In this document: positions 24,200-31,745 of the stretch, piece after piece
Layout of the letters: the number at the start of each line of letters is the position of its first letter
Numbering within the stretch: position 1 is the first letter of the stretch
Origin: a virus
IMG/VR virus record: IMGVR_UViG_3300034105_002437
Span: 47,220 to 111,219 of that record
Length of the DNA: 64,000 nt
Strand: one strand, 5' to 3'
The notes under the pieces: model-generated
The model's input: the letters and a program-made list of their open reading frames with translations, nothing else
The model's database searches: none
What the model was told of the DNA's origin: nothing
Translations under genes and position numbers: made by a program

Positions 24200-25087
24200 A
24201 TGATAGACCTAAGAAAAAAAGATGACATGATTGCAGCAATTGAACAAATTCTTCAACAAGAAGCACTCAAGGGCAATCAACATTTAATTGATAAAAATAA
24301 AAACAACAAAGTTGATCCAGAAGATTTTAAAATTCTTCGTGGTGAAAAGAAAACTGTCAAAGAAGAAGAAACTGTTGATGAAGGCATCAAAGAACTTGCC
24401 AAGAAAGCTTTCAAAGCAGTTACTGGTGGTTCAGATGAAGACCAACGTAAAGACCTACAACGCAAGATGGGTCTACCACAAACTGGTAAGAAACCAACTC
24501 CTCAAAAAGAAGAAGTTGTTGATGAAAGCCTACTAGGCCAATTGAGAGATCGTGGTAATGTTGCTACAGGTCAAAAACAACAAGATCGTAAGAATTTTGA
24601 TACAAATACTGGTGCTGCATTAAAACCAAATAGCACAATTAGTGGTATTAGAGCTAAGATGCAAAACAAAGTCCAAGAGGAATCTGAACAAATTGATGAG
24701 TTGTCTAAAAGCACTCTTGGTTCTTATATTAAAAAAGCAGCTGCTGACTCCACAATTTCTCGTAAAATTGGAGCTGATTTTGAAAATCGAGCAAATTCAA
24801 AAAGAAGTCCTGCAATGAAAGATGCATCTACAGCACTTTCAGATAAGTTTAAATCCGATTCACGTAAACGTAAAGCTAATGTCGATAAAGCAGTTGATCG
24901 TTTAACAAAAGAAGAAAAACAACCAAAAACTCTCCGCCAATTTAAAGAAGGCTGGGAAGAAATGATGGCCGATGTTAAGAAACGTGCAGAGCCAAAACCA
25001 AATGGTGGTTCAGGTGTCAAACAAGGTTCTCGTTACGGTGGTTCTAAACAAAAAGACACACCAGAACAGGACACAGAAAAAAAGTAA
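24200..25087 (+). CDS. Charged internal/scaffold-like protein with repeated cleavage-like motifs (0 frame)
   Basis: 295 residues in frame 0. EETVDEGIKE, EEVVDESLLG and SEQIDELSKS are repeated [IV]-D-E motifs that resemble T4 prohead-protease sites ([LI]xE). DKNKNNKVDPED near residue 30 fits an EF-hand calcium loop. It ends at a TAA directly after A AAA AAG, and a further 54 codons continue in the -1 frame. Strong ribosome-binding site GGAG before ATG. Confidence 0.7.
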   Translation: MIDLRKKDDMIAAIEQILQQEALKGNQHLIDKNKNNKVDPEDFKILRGEKKTVKEEETVDEGIKELAKKAFKAVTGGSDEDQRKDLQRKMGLPQTGKKPTPQKEEVVDESLLGQLRDRGNVATGQKQQDRKNFDTNTGAALKPNSTISGIRAKMQNKVQEESEQIDELSKSTLGSYIKKAAADSTISRKIGADFENRANSKRSPAMKDASTALSDKFKSDSRKRKANVDKAVDRLTKEEKQPKTLRQFKEGWEEMMADVKKRAEPKPNGGSGVKQGSRYGGSKQKDTPEQDTEKK

Positions 25088-25128
25088 CTGAGGCAAAAGG
25101 ACCAACCAGTCAGGAAGACGGACCTTTT
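25068..25128 (+). promoter_or_regulatory. Candidate programmed -1 ribosomal frameshift site
   Basis: Slippery heptamer A AAA AAG at 25078-25084 is in the zero frame and directly followed by TAA; it is the same heptamer as E. coli dnaX. AGGA (25068-25071) lies six bases upstream as a possible internal Shine-Dalgarno. Ten bases downstream AAAAGGACC (25095-25103) can pair with GGACCTTTT (25120-25128) with one A-A mismatch. Confidence 0.65.
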
Positions 25129-25248
25129 GTCTCTAACATCAATGATGCAGAAGATTTGAAGCCATTGAATCACGCAAGATACTTGGCCAAAAAATCTTTG
25201 AAAAGAGTTAAGAACGAAATGATGGGTAAAGCAGGTACATCAGAATAA
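25084..25248 (+). CDS. -1 frame C-terminal extension of the preceding gene
   Basis: 54 codons (VTEAKGPTSQ to GKAGTSE) open in the -1 frame right from the slippery site, ending TAA 25246-25248. Residues DAEDLKPLNHARYLAKKS have normal coding character and resemble C-termini I remember from phage head-associated proteins. There is no separate start codon or ribosome-binding site suited to it. The fused product would be 349 residues. A mutation or sequencing error at the A-run is the alternative. Confidence 0.6.
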   Translation, partial: VTEAKGPTSQEDGPFVSNINDAEDLKPLNHARYLAKKSLKRVKNEMMGKAGTSE

Positions 25249-25256
25249 GGTAAAAA

Positions 25257-26837
25257 ATGAGCAAAGCGCTAACAATAAAATCAATAGTAAAAGGCACCGC
25301 AGATAAGCCAACTTTCGGTACCAATCCTAGAGATCCGTGGTCCGCAAAAGCAAACATTGCGGAAGATGCTGCTTTAAACACATACTTGAAATCTAGAGGT
25401 ATCAATCCAGAATTTGCAACAAAAGACCAGAAGGTTTCGCATTCCAAGACAGGACAATTCATCAAGTGGAAAAGAGACCACATGATAGAGTCCATCACAG
25501 AAGCAATTGACAAGATGGATGTTATCATGTTTGATATTCCATTGTTGATTCGTATGTTAGAGTATGCTCGTGAAGATGCAAAGACTGATATGGATTTGCA
25601 CAAGGTTGTTGAGAAGTTAATACACATTCGTAAAAAAGGTGTGTTGACTATGAAAGACTATACCTTTGTGACAAGGCTAAGAGAAGGCCTTGAACTTGAT
25701 GAAAATCATGTTGCAATCGCAATGGGTCAAATGATGGACGATGAAGGTAGTATGGTTTTGAATCAGTTGGACCAAATGGAACGTGCCGTAAACATGGTTC
25801 GTGATTACATTGGTACAGACTATGAAAAACAACTACCTGCATGGGTTCAGTCAAAACTAACATTGGCATCCGACTATATTGATACTGTTGGTAACTATCT
25901 AAACAGTAAGAATGAAGATGTTAATGAAGCTGCATCAGCTTCTATCCGTATGTACAAGGCCTTGCAACAAGCCAAAGAGAAACGTGAACGTGAAGAACGC
26001 TTGGGTAACGAACTGTTGAACAAGAAACCACCAGAACAAAAGCCTGTACAAAAAGAGGAAGTGAAAGACGAATATGCTCGTAAGGTCAACAAATATTTAA
26101 AAAAGAAATATGCACCAGAACAGAAACCTGTGCAAAAAGAGGAAGTTGAAATTGACGAAGGATGGAAAAGAGCATTAGGTGCTACCGCAATAGCAGGCAC
26201 TATGGCCCTGGCCAGTGGTGCCCACGCAAGAGTCAGTGGTGACCATGTGGACAACCCAGAAATTAATCGACTAACAGGTCAACCAAAAGTTACACAACAA
26301 ATTTCTCCTGGCGCCACAAAACCCGCAGCGACAAATCCAGGGTTTAAGAAAGAATACTTACAAAGCGTTGCAGATGGAACACACCCAAGACCTTTGATTA
26401 GTAAAGAACGTGCTCAGGAATTACTTCAACAACATAAAGACAGTGATAAAGGCACTCAAAAGAACGAAAACTATCAGGACCCAATGGCCGCAACATCTAT
26501 GCCAAACGGCGGAGCAAACAGTCCAGATGATGTTATGCCAAAAGATAAAAATAAGAAACTGATTCAAATGTCTAAGTCTGCTCGAATTATTAAGTCCATC
26601 TACAAAAGGAAGGGCATGAAAGAGGAGATTTATGACCACGAAAAGGAAGATAAGTCTGTTGCAACCTATGGTAAGAAACCAAAAATCCAAAGAGCAACAG
26701 ATAATTCCAATATGGAGAAACCACAAGCCGCTGCAGTTATGACGGGTGGCACCACCTTAACTGGTGAAAAGAGAGATACCATCGAAATCGATCCTATGAT
26801 GAAGATGCGTAGTAGACCCGATTCTGGAAAAAGATAA
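25257..26837 (+). CDS. Conserved head-associated protein
   Basis: 526 residues, mostly helical and charged. LPAWVQSKLTLASDYIDTVG is a segment I associate with late proteins of T4-like phages. Two near-identical repeats PEQKPVQKEEV lie before an EIDEGWKRALGA cut-like site, after which an Ala-rich hydrophobic stretch (ALGATAIAGTMALASGAHA) follows. It may be processed in the prohead. ATG follows AAGGT nine bases after the frameshift-product stop. Confidence 0.6.
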   Translation: MSKALTIKSIVKGTADKPTFGTNPRDPWSAKANIAEDAALNTYLKSRGINPEFATKDQKVSHSKTGQFIKWKRDHMIESITEAIDKMDVIMFDIPLLIRMLEYAREDAKTDMDLHKVVEKLIHIRKKGVLTMKDYTFVTRLREGLELDENHVAIAMGQMMDDEGSMVLNQLDQMERAVNMVRDYIGTDYEKQLPAWVQSKLTLASDYIDTVGNYLNSKNEDVNEAASASIRMYKALQQAKEKREREERLGNELLNKKPPEQKPVQKEEVKDEYARKVNKYLKKKYAPEQKPVQKEEVEIDEGWKRALGATAIAGTMALASGAHARVSGDHVDNPEINRLTGQPKVTQQISPGATKPAATNPGFKKEYLQSVADGTHPRPLISKERAQELLQQHKDSDKGTQKNENYQDPMAATSMPNGGANSPDDVMPKDKNKKLIQMSKSARIIKSIYKRKGMKEEIYDHEKEDKSVATYGKKPKIQRATDNSNMEKPQAAAVMTGGTTLTGEKRDTIEIDPMMKMRSRPDSGKR

Positions 26838-26840
26838 ATA
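26833..26840 (+). promoter_or_regulatory. Late-type promoter core
   Basis: GATAAATA at the end of the previous gene, 33 bases before the next ATG, which has a strong AAGGAG site. Confidence 0.55.
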
Positions 26841-26872
26841 GTAACATAACCCTCGGTTAAAAGGAGAATAAA

Positions 26873-27742
26873 ATGTCATCTTGGGGAAATAACGATAACG
26901 CAGCTAACGCACCATACTGGGCTGTTGAAACAGTACAAACAACAAATGCACCGGTTGCATCCGCACCAACAGCAGCAAACGTTGCATTGTTGTATGGTAA
27001 CACACAATTCCAGGCATATACACAAGGTATGACTGTTGGATTATTCATGGTAGATGCTACAGAAACCACTGCTGGTGGTGATAATGTAGTAGATATCTCA
27101 TTGTCAAATCAAGGTGCAGGATATGTTGAAGCACCTGGTGTTTCTATTGTAGCTAGTGCTGGTGCATATAGTGCAAGTGCCACCGCTACTATTTCTGCTG
27201 GACTGGTGAGTAATATTACAGTTGCAAACACTGGTGTTGGTTACACATCAACTCCAGCAGTTACAATTCAAGTACCTGTTTTAACTGTTCCTACAGCTAC
27301 AGTAATTGTTGCCAATAACGTAATAATGTATACCGCACACGGGCAAGCAAATAGTGCGGCTCTTGTTTTCAACTGGGGCGGCTCTGCTAACATTAATGGT
27401 CTAACAAACGCAAACACATACTATGTTGTGCCTGTTGATGCAAATCGTTTCTCGTTGGCCAACACCGCAGCCCTTGCAGCAAACAATTCTGTTATTGACC
27501 TTTCATCAACTGGTGAAACAGGACAATTCTTTACTATTGTTGATGCAACCAGAGCAACAGCAATTGCAAGTCGTGGTTTAAGTCAAAGTGTTGATGGATC
27601 AGAACATGCAACACACACTGGTTGGAACATAAAAACAGTTGGTTCCGGTGGCCGTGCAGGTCGTGTTCAGTATGAAACGTTAGTTGCCATTTCCGAAATT
27701 ATAGGTGATGGTTCGGACGATATTACTTTACCTGACGCTTAA
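26873..27742 (+). CDS. Virion structural protein with beta repeats
   Basis: 289 residues, rich in Ala, Thr, Val and Gly. Internal repeats GAGYVEAPGVSI and GVGYTSTPAVTI are typical of phage tail/baseplate or decoration beta domains. The C-terminal GRAGRVQYETLVAISEI is a segment I connect with T4-like structural proteins. Own late promoter, excellent ribosome-binding site and a hairpin terminator after the stop suggest high late expression. Position in the virion is unknown. Confidence 0.65.
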   Translation: MSSWGNNDNAANAPYWAVETVQTTNAPVASAPTAANVALLYGNTQFQAYTQGMTVGLFMVDATETTAGGDNVVDISLSNQGAGYVEAPGVSIVASAGAYSASATATISAGLVSNITVANTGVGYTSTPAVTIQVPVLTVPTATVIVANNVIMYTAHGQANSAALVFNWGGSANINGLTNANTYYVVPVDANRFSLANTAALAANNSVIDLSSTGETGQFFTIVDATRATAIASRGLSQSVDGSEHATHTGWNIKTVGSGGRAGRVQYETLVAISEIIGDGSDDITLPDA

Positions 27743-27746
27743 TAAA

Positions 27747-27762
27747 AGGGGCTTCGGCCCCT
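27747..27762 (+). terminator. UUCG hairpin terminator
   Basis: AGGGGC-TTCG-GCCCCT, a perfect 6-bp stem with a stable tetraloop directly after the structural gene's stop. The following U-run is weak (TCTATAAT), so it may be a partial terminator or an mRNA 3' stabiliser. Confidence 0.65.
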
Positions 27763-27769
27763 CTATAAT

Positions 27770-28156
27770 ATGTTTGATGAATTGAATGAAGATAATTTTA
27801 TGATGTATGCTATGAAATGCTATACATCACCACACTGTATTATGTCGGAATTTGAGGGAGATATTAAAAGAACGAAATACCTGAAAAGGTTATTCCGTAG
27901 ATACAAGATAACAAAATCCCTCAAAGAACGATTGATTATAAACCATATCATTTTATTGAACAATGTTTTTGGTCCAGAAGCAACTGCAAGAATATTGTTC
28001 TATAAGACTGATGTTCGTGATTATGATATTCTAAAAACTTTTTTGGATTATCTAGATATCATGCCTGATTTTGTTTATGGTGTAAATGGAAAAACTATAG
28101 TATCATCAGAAATACCACTAGATATAAATGTCGCAGAGATATTAAGAAACATATGA
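27770..28156 (+). CDS. Conserved hypothetical late protein
   Basis: 128 residues, helical, with NFMMYAMKCYTSPHCIMSEF and RTKYLKRLFRRYK, a combination found in small proteins near structural genes of T4-like phages. It overlaps the next gene by four bases. Function unknown. Confidence 0.65.
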   Translation: MFDELNEDNFMMYAMKCYTSPHCIMSEFEGDIKRTKYLKRLFRRYKITKSLKERLIINHIILLNNVFGPEATARILFYKTDVRDYDILKTFLDYLDIMPDFVYGVNGKTIVSSEIPLDINVAEILRNI

Positions 28157-28806
28157 AAACATTCAAAGATTACTTAGAAGAAAAAGGTCGTTGCTGGCCA
28201 GGTCATAGACCTGTTCCGGGTAAAAAACCTTTTTCTCCAGGTAGCTGCACAAAAGAAGAACTTGAATTGCAAGAAGATTTGCGAAAGTGGTTTAAACAAA
28301 AATGGGTTCGCATGGACACCAAGGGAAACATTAAAGGTGATTGTGCTCGTGAACCTGGTGAAGGCAAACCAAAATGCCTACCTCAATCAAAAGCACAAGC
28401 ATTAGGCAAAGAAGGTCGTGCCAGTGCAGCAAGAAGAAAACGCAGAGAAGATCCTAATCCAGAACGCCGTGGTGCACCTATCAATGTTGCTACCGAAGAA
28501 GTTGAACAGATTGATGAAAAAAATGTTCCAACTAGTCCGGAAAAATGGGCTCGAGCAAAAGCAGCTGCTAAATCAAAATTTGCAGTATATCCATCAGCAT
28601 ATGCAAATGGCTGGGCGTCCAAAAAATATAAATCAATGGGTGGTGGATGGAGAGCAACATCGGAAGAAGTCATGTCAGCTGCACCAACTAACGCTGTCGG
28701 CACTGGTAACATTGCAGGTTCAGGTGGTGCAGGTGGAGAACCAGGTGTTTCTAAGAAAAGAAATCCACTAATGTCATTCTATAAACGAAAACCTCCAAAG
28801 ATGTAA
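28153..28806 (+). CDS. DUF5872-like protein with capsid-targeting start
   Basis: 217 residues. MKTFKDYLEE closely matches the T4 internal-protein leader (MKTYQEFIAE). The middle WVRMDTKGNIKGDCAREPG and PSAYANGWASKKYKSMGGGW match a small basic domain I know as DUF5872. EEVEQIDEKNV is another possible prohead-protease site. Likely packaged with the DNA; activity unknown. Confidence 0.65.
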   Translation: MKTFKDYLEEKGRCWPGHRPVPGKKPFSPGSCTKEELELQEDLRKWFKQKWVRMDTKGNIKGDCAREPGEGKPKCLPQSKAQALGKEGRASAARRKRREDPNPERRGAPINVATEEVEQIDEKNVPTSPEKWARAKAAAKSKFAVYPSAYANGWASKKYKSMGGGWRATSEEVMSAAPTNAVGTGNIAGSGGAGGEPGVSKKRNPLMSFYKRKPPKM

Positions 28807-28807
28807 T

Positions 28808-29254
28808 ATGTGGATTCTTCAATGGTTGCCTAACTGGATCTTTTACGGGATATTTTTTGCAGGTCTATTAGGTCTGTTGGCCACTTATATAATGAAATTT
28901 ATACCGCTTGTGTATGTGTATCGGACACCAATACAAGCGGTTTCTGTTTTGTTGATTGCAATAGGCACTTATATGTCCGGTGCAATATCAAATGAAGAAG
29001 CATGGCAGAGTAGAGTGAAAGAGATGGAAGCTAAAGTGGAAGCGGCTGCGGTAGAATCAGCACAAGAGAATGTAAAGATAGTTGAAAAGGTTGTAAAGAA
29101 AACCGAATACATCAAAACCCGTGGCCAAGATGTTGTTAAATACATCGACAAAGAGATTGTCAAATATGATACTAAGTTTCTTCCAGGCGGTCAATGCGAG
29201 ATACCAAAAGAATTTATTGAAGCACATAATAGAGCTGCCGAGGCACCTAAATGA
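28808..29254 (+). CDS. Putative i-spanin-like membrane protein
   Basis: 148 residues with two hydrophobic segments near 7-30 and 40-60, then a long charged coiled coil (68-125) and a short C-terminal CEIPKEFIEAHN. The next gene overlaps by four bases and encodes a lipoprotein, the arrangement of Rz/Rz1 spanin pairs that fuse inner and outer membranes during lysis. Classical Rz has one N-terminal membrane segment, so this is a variant. Confidence 0.6.
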   Translation: MWILQWLPNWIFYGIFFAGLLGLLATYIMKFIPLVYVYRTPIQAVSVLLIAIGTYMSGAISNEEAWQSRVKEMEAKVEAAAVESAQENVKIVEKVVKKTEYIKTRGQDVVKYIDKEIVKYDTKFLPGGQCEIPKEFIEAHNRAAEAPK

Positions 29255-29559
29255 AAAACATTGAAAAACAACAAAAGATTAGCACTATCCTGTTTGTTAT
29301 AATAACAGCAATATTCTTTTTTGCAATGTTATCGGGATGTTCAACTACAGTTCCAGTCACAGCTAAATTTCCAAATGCGCCAGAACAATTACTAGCTAAA
29401 TGCCCTCAATTAGAAAAATTAGGTAATGAAGTAAAATTGAGTGATATAAGTAAGACGATTACTGCAAACTATACAACTTATTATGAATGTGCTGTGAAAC
29501 ATGATGCCTTTATTGAATGGTATAACGTACAGAAAAACATTTTTGAAAGTGTAAAATAA
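29251..29559 (+). CDS. Putative o-spanin lipoprotein
   Basis: 102 residues. Hydrophobic 11-27 followed by lipobox LSGC with Cys30 as the lipidated residue, then a mature part with two more Cys (CPQL, YECAV). Overlaps the i-spanin candidate (ATGA) and the endolysin, which strongly suggests the outer-membrane half of the spanin pair. Confidence 0.65.
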   Translation: MKNIEKQQKISTILFVIITAIFFFAMLSGCSTTVPVTAKFPNAPEQLLAKCPQLEKLGNEVKLSDISKTITANYTTYYECAVKHDAFIEWYNVQKNIFESVK

Positions 29560-30182
29560 TGGAACTATCTAAAGAACAACTAAAACAATTATTGCCGAAG
29601 AATCCATACATTGACCAGTGGCATCATGCCCTAGAGCAGTTGTTGCCAGAATATGAAATCAATACACCACAACGTATTGCAGCTTTCATTGCACAATGTT
29701 CACATGAATCTGGTGGTTTCACAGCATTACAAGAAAATCTAAACTACAAGCCACCAACTCTACGCAAGTTGTTTGCTAAGTATTTTCCTAATGATGAAAT
29801 TGCAATACAGTATGCATCTAAGCCAAATAAACAAGAAGCTATTGCTAATAGGATATATGCTAGCCGTATGGGCAATGGCGATGAATCTTCTGGTGATGGC
29901 TATAGGTATCGTGGCCGTGGTCTTATCCAGTTGACTGGTAAAGACAACTACACATTCTTTGCTGGCTCATTACAAATTTCTGTAGAAGAAGCAGCCGAGT
30001 ACATGGCAACATTTGAAGGAGCCGCACAGTCAGCTTGCTGGTTCTGGGAAACAAACAACTTGAACCAATGGGCGGACAAAGGTGATATTGTTACATTGAC
30101 AAAACGAATCAACGGTGGTACCATTGGTCTTGATGACCGAATCAAACATTACGAACATGCACTTCATGTTTTAGGAGTTTGA
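29559..30182 (+). CDS. GH19 endolysin
   Basis: 207 residues forming one chitinase-class-I-type (glycoside hydrolase 19) domain. CSHESGGF gives the first catalytic Glu (Glu50), and GDGYRYRGRGLIQLTGKDNY is the second hallmark block. No signal peptide, so it needs a holin to reach peptidoglycan. It hydrolyses the glycan backbone at lysis. It shares one base with the o-spanin stop. Confidence 0.93.
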   Translation: MELSKEQLKQLLPKNPYIDQWHHALEQLLPEYEINTPQRIAAFIAQCSHESGGFTALQENLNYKPPTLRKLFAKYFPNDEIAIQYASKPNKQEAIANRIYASRMGNGDESSGDGYRYRGRGLIQLTGKDNYTFFAGSLQISVEEAAEYMATFEGAAQSACWFWETNNLNQWADKGDIVTLTKRINGGTIGLDDRIKHYEHALHVLGV

Positions 30183-30183
30183 T

Positions 30184-30483
30184 ATGAACGATAAAAAACT
30201 ATTTTTTGTTGCAATGGGCTTACTAGTATTGCCGCTTGCACTAGCCTTCTTTGGAGGTGATAGATTTCGTTATCCATGTCAAGACCCAGATAACTGGGAA
30301 AAAGATATTTGTAAATTACCAAGATGTGATGTGACAAGAACATGTCCTGAACATATTTTTAAAGGTCAACGTGACCCCAGAATAGGACCCCCAAAAGATG
30401 GACAAACTCAAACAACTACGGCAGTGGTTCCAACACCGGCTTGCCAAGCACCAACAACACAAGGAGCAAATTGTGGAAAATAA
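30184..30483 (+). CDS. Small exported Cys-rich protein
   Basis: 99 residues. N-terminal hydrophobic segment (5-23), then YPCQDPDNWEKDICKLPRC and RTCPEHIFKG, with six Cys and a Thr/Pro/Gln-rich tail. A pattern I associate with small genes beside lysis genes in T4-like phages. Probably membrane anchored, facing the periplasm. Role unknown. Confidence 0.6.
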   Translation: MNDKKLFFVAMGLLVLPLALAFFGGDRFRYPCQDPDNWEKDICKLPRCDVTRTCPEHIFKGQRDPRIGPPKDGQTQTTTAVVPTPACQAPTTQGANCGK

Positions 30484-30487
30484 TCAA

Positions 30488-30970
30488 ATGTACACCGAAG
30501 ACCAGTTGATGGCTAGATTGAAATTCTTTATTGGAATTTGCTTAGCCCTAACACTAACAGGCATTGTATTCGTTGTTCTATACTCAATCATTTTTGTTAC
30601 ACAGCCATTGAATGCTATCAGTCCTATTGACCAGAAATTCTTTGAGTTGATTATTCCTATCGCTACATTCTTGACTGGTACTCTATCTGGTATCATGTTG
30701 GCGGGTAACGATAAGGATGCACAGAAGGCTGCACTACAAGCGGCTAACAAAGGCTGGGACAAACCACCAACACCAATACAAAAAAATGAAACAACAACCA
30801 GCGCACCTTCCTTCTCTCCAACACCTAGCGTTTCTTCAACAGTCACGAACTCGTTTGGAACACAATCAATGGGCAGCGGAAATAGCTTTGGAAGCGTATC
30901 TCAGCCCCAAGTTGTCACAGGCTTCGGAGGCAAACCAGCCCCAGCGCCAGCCCCACAACCAGAACTATAA
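30488..30970 (+). CDS. Two-TM holin-like protein
   Basis: 160 residues from ATG 30488 (preceded by GGAAAAT). Hydrophobic segments near 13-36 and 55-77, then a Pro/Ser/Gly-rich soluble tail. An in-frame ATG at 30398 would add 30 residues but lies inside the previous gene. Membrane layout and position beside the endolysin suggest a holin or lysis regulator. Confidence 0.55.
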   Translation: MYTEDQLMARLKFFIGICLALTLTGIVFVVLYSIIFVTQPLNAISPIDQKFFELIIPIATFLTGTLSGIMLAGNDKDAQKAALQAANKGWDKPPTPIQKNETTTSAPSFSPTPSVSSTVTNSFGTQSMGSGNSFGSVSQPQVVTGFGGKPAPAPAPQPEL

Positions 30971-31186
30971 ATGAACTTCATACTAAGTATGTTATCAGAC
31001 GGCACTAATAGTACCGTTTCTAGTAAAAGAGTAGTTACCCTTCTCGCATTCTTGTTATGCGGCGGAGGGTACATTGCTATGGTATATGGTTACCCAATAG
31101 ATTCAAAGATTTTTGATTCTATGATGTATATTGTAATAGCAGGCTTAGGTTTTACAGCATCCGAAAAATTCACTAAAAAGGAATAA
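30971..31186 (+). CDS. Small two-TM protein, holin candidate
   Basis: 71 residues, MNFILSMLSDGTNSTVSSKR followed by two hydrophobic segments (about 22-40 and 50-64) and a charged C-terminus ASEKFTKKE. This matches the size and layout of class II holins. With the previous gene and that at 31396 there are three holin candidates; the functional one cannot be chosen from sequence. Confidence 0.6.
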   Translation: MNFILSMLSDGTNSTVSSKRVVTLLAFLLCGGGYIAMVYGYPIDSKIFDSMMYIVIAGLGFTASEKFTKKE

Positions 31187-31188
31187 AA

Positions 31189-31395
31189 ATGAAATCAGTA
31201 GTATTATCCATCGCTTTATTGTTTGGTATGTCAACAGCAGTTTACGCTGAGGCTGAAAAAACAAAAGTGTGTGTTGATGTTAAAGACAAAGAAGGTAAGC
31301 CTGTTAAAGATGCCAAAGGCAATGTAAAACAGAATTGCAAGGAAATGAAAGTGCATAAGAAACTAGAGGGCACAGAAGTTCCTGTGAAAAAATAA
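31189..31395 (+). CDS. Small periplasmic protein
   Basis: 68 residues. Signal peptide MKSVVLSIALLFGMSTAVYA, cleaved near residue 20, then a Lys-rich mature part with two Cys and a DKEGKPVKDAKGNV repeat-like turn. No family recognised. Confidence 0.65.
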   Translation: MKSVVLSIALLFGMSTAVYAEAEKTKVCVDVKDKEGKPVKDAKGNVKQNCKEMKVHKKLEGTEVPVKK

Positions 31396-31701
31396 ATGGC
31401 AACCACTGTAGAAAGAATTGGTATAGTTGAAACTAAGGTAGAAAACCTTAGTGAAAAGCTGGATGACTTGAAGGTTGATGTTAAGGAGATGCATGATTGC
31501 CTTGACAAGACCAGAGACAGCTTGACAGATAAACTAAATGAGATGTATAATGCATCGTGTGAGCAACACTCCGAATTGGCCAAGAAGATTGGTAACCTGG
31601 AACAAATCCGTCAAAAAATGATTTGGATGGTAGCTGGTGGTGTTGCATTTGCCGGCATTCTTTCCGGTCATTTTGAAAAAATCGTTGCTTTTATCAATTG
31701 A
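31396..31701 (+). CDS. Coiled-coil protein with C-terminal TM segment
   Basis: 101 residues. Heptad-rich 1-70 and a C-terminal hydrophobic segment (76-92, WMVAGGVAFAGILSG). The layout resembles XhlA-type haemolysin/holin partners. It directly follows the lysis genes and precedes a new promoter. Confidence 0.55.
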   Translation: MATTVERIGIVETKVENLSEKLDDLKVDVKEMHDCLDKTRDSLTDKLNEMYNASCEQHSELAKKIGNLEQIRQKMIWMVAGGVAFAGILSGHFEKIVAFIN

Positions 31702-31713
31702 TTGTTGTATAAT
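31685..31713 (+). promoter_or_regulatory. Sigma70-like promoter for primase and nucleotide genes
   Basis: TTGCTT (31685-31690), 17-bp spacer, TATAAT (31708-31713), overlapping the end of the preceding gene and 33 bases before the primase start. Confidence 0.7.
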
Positions 31714-31745
31714 CTAGATTCTTTGCAATCTTTCTACTTTTTGTT

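Noticed and set aside
30398-30487. Longer start for the two-TM holin-like gene
   Set aside because: It would lie wholly inside the preceding gene; ATG 30488 with GGAAAAT upstream fits better, though the longer form is not excluded.
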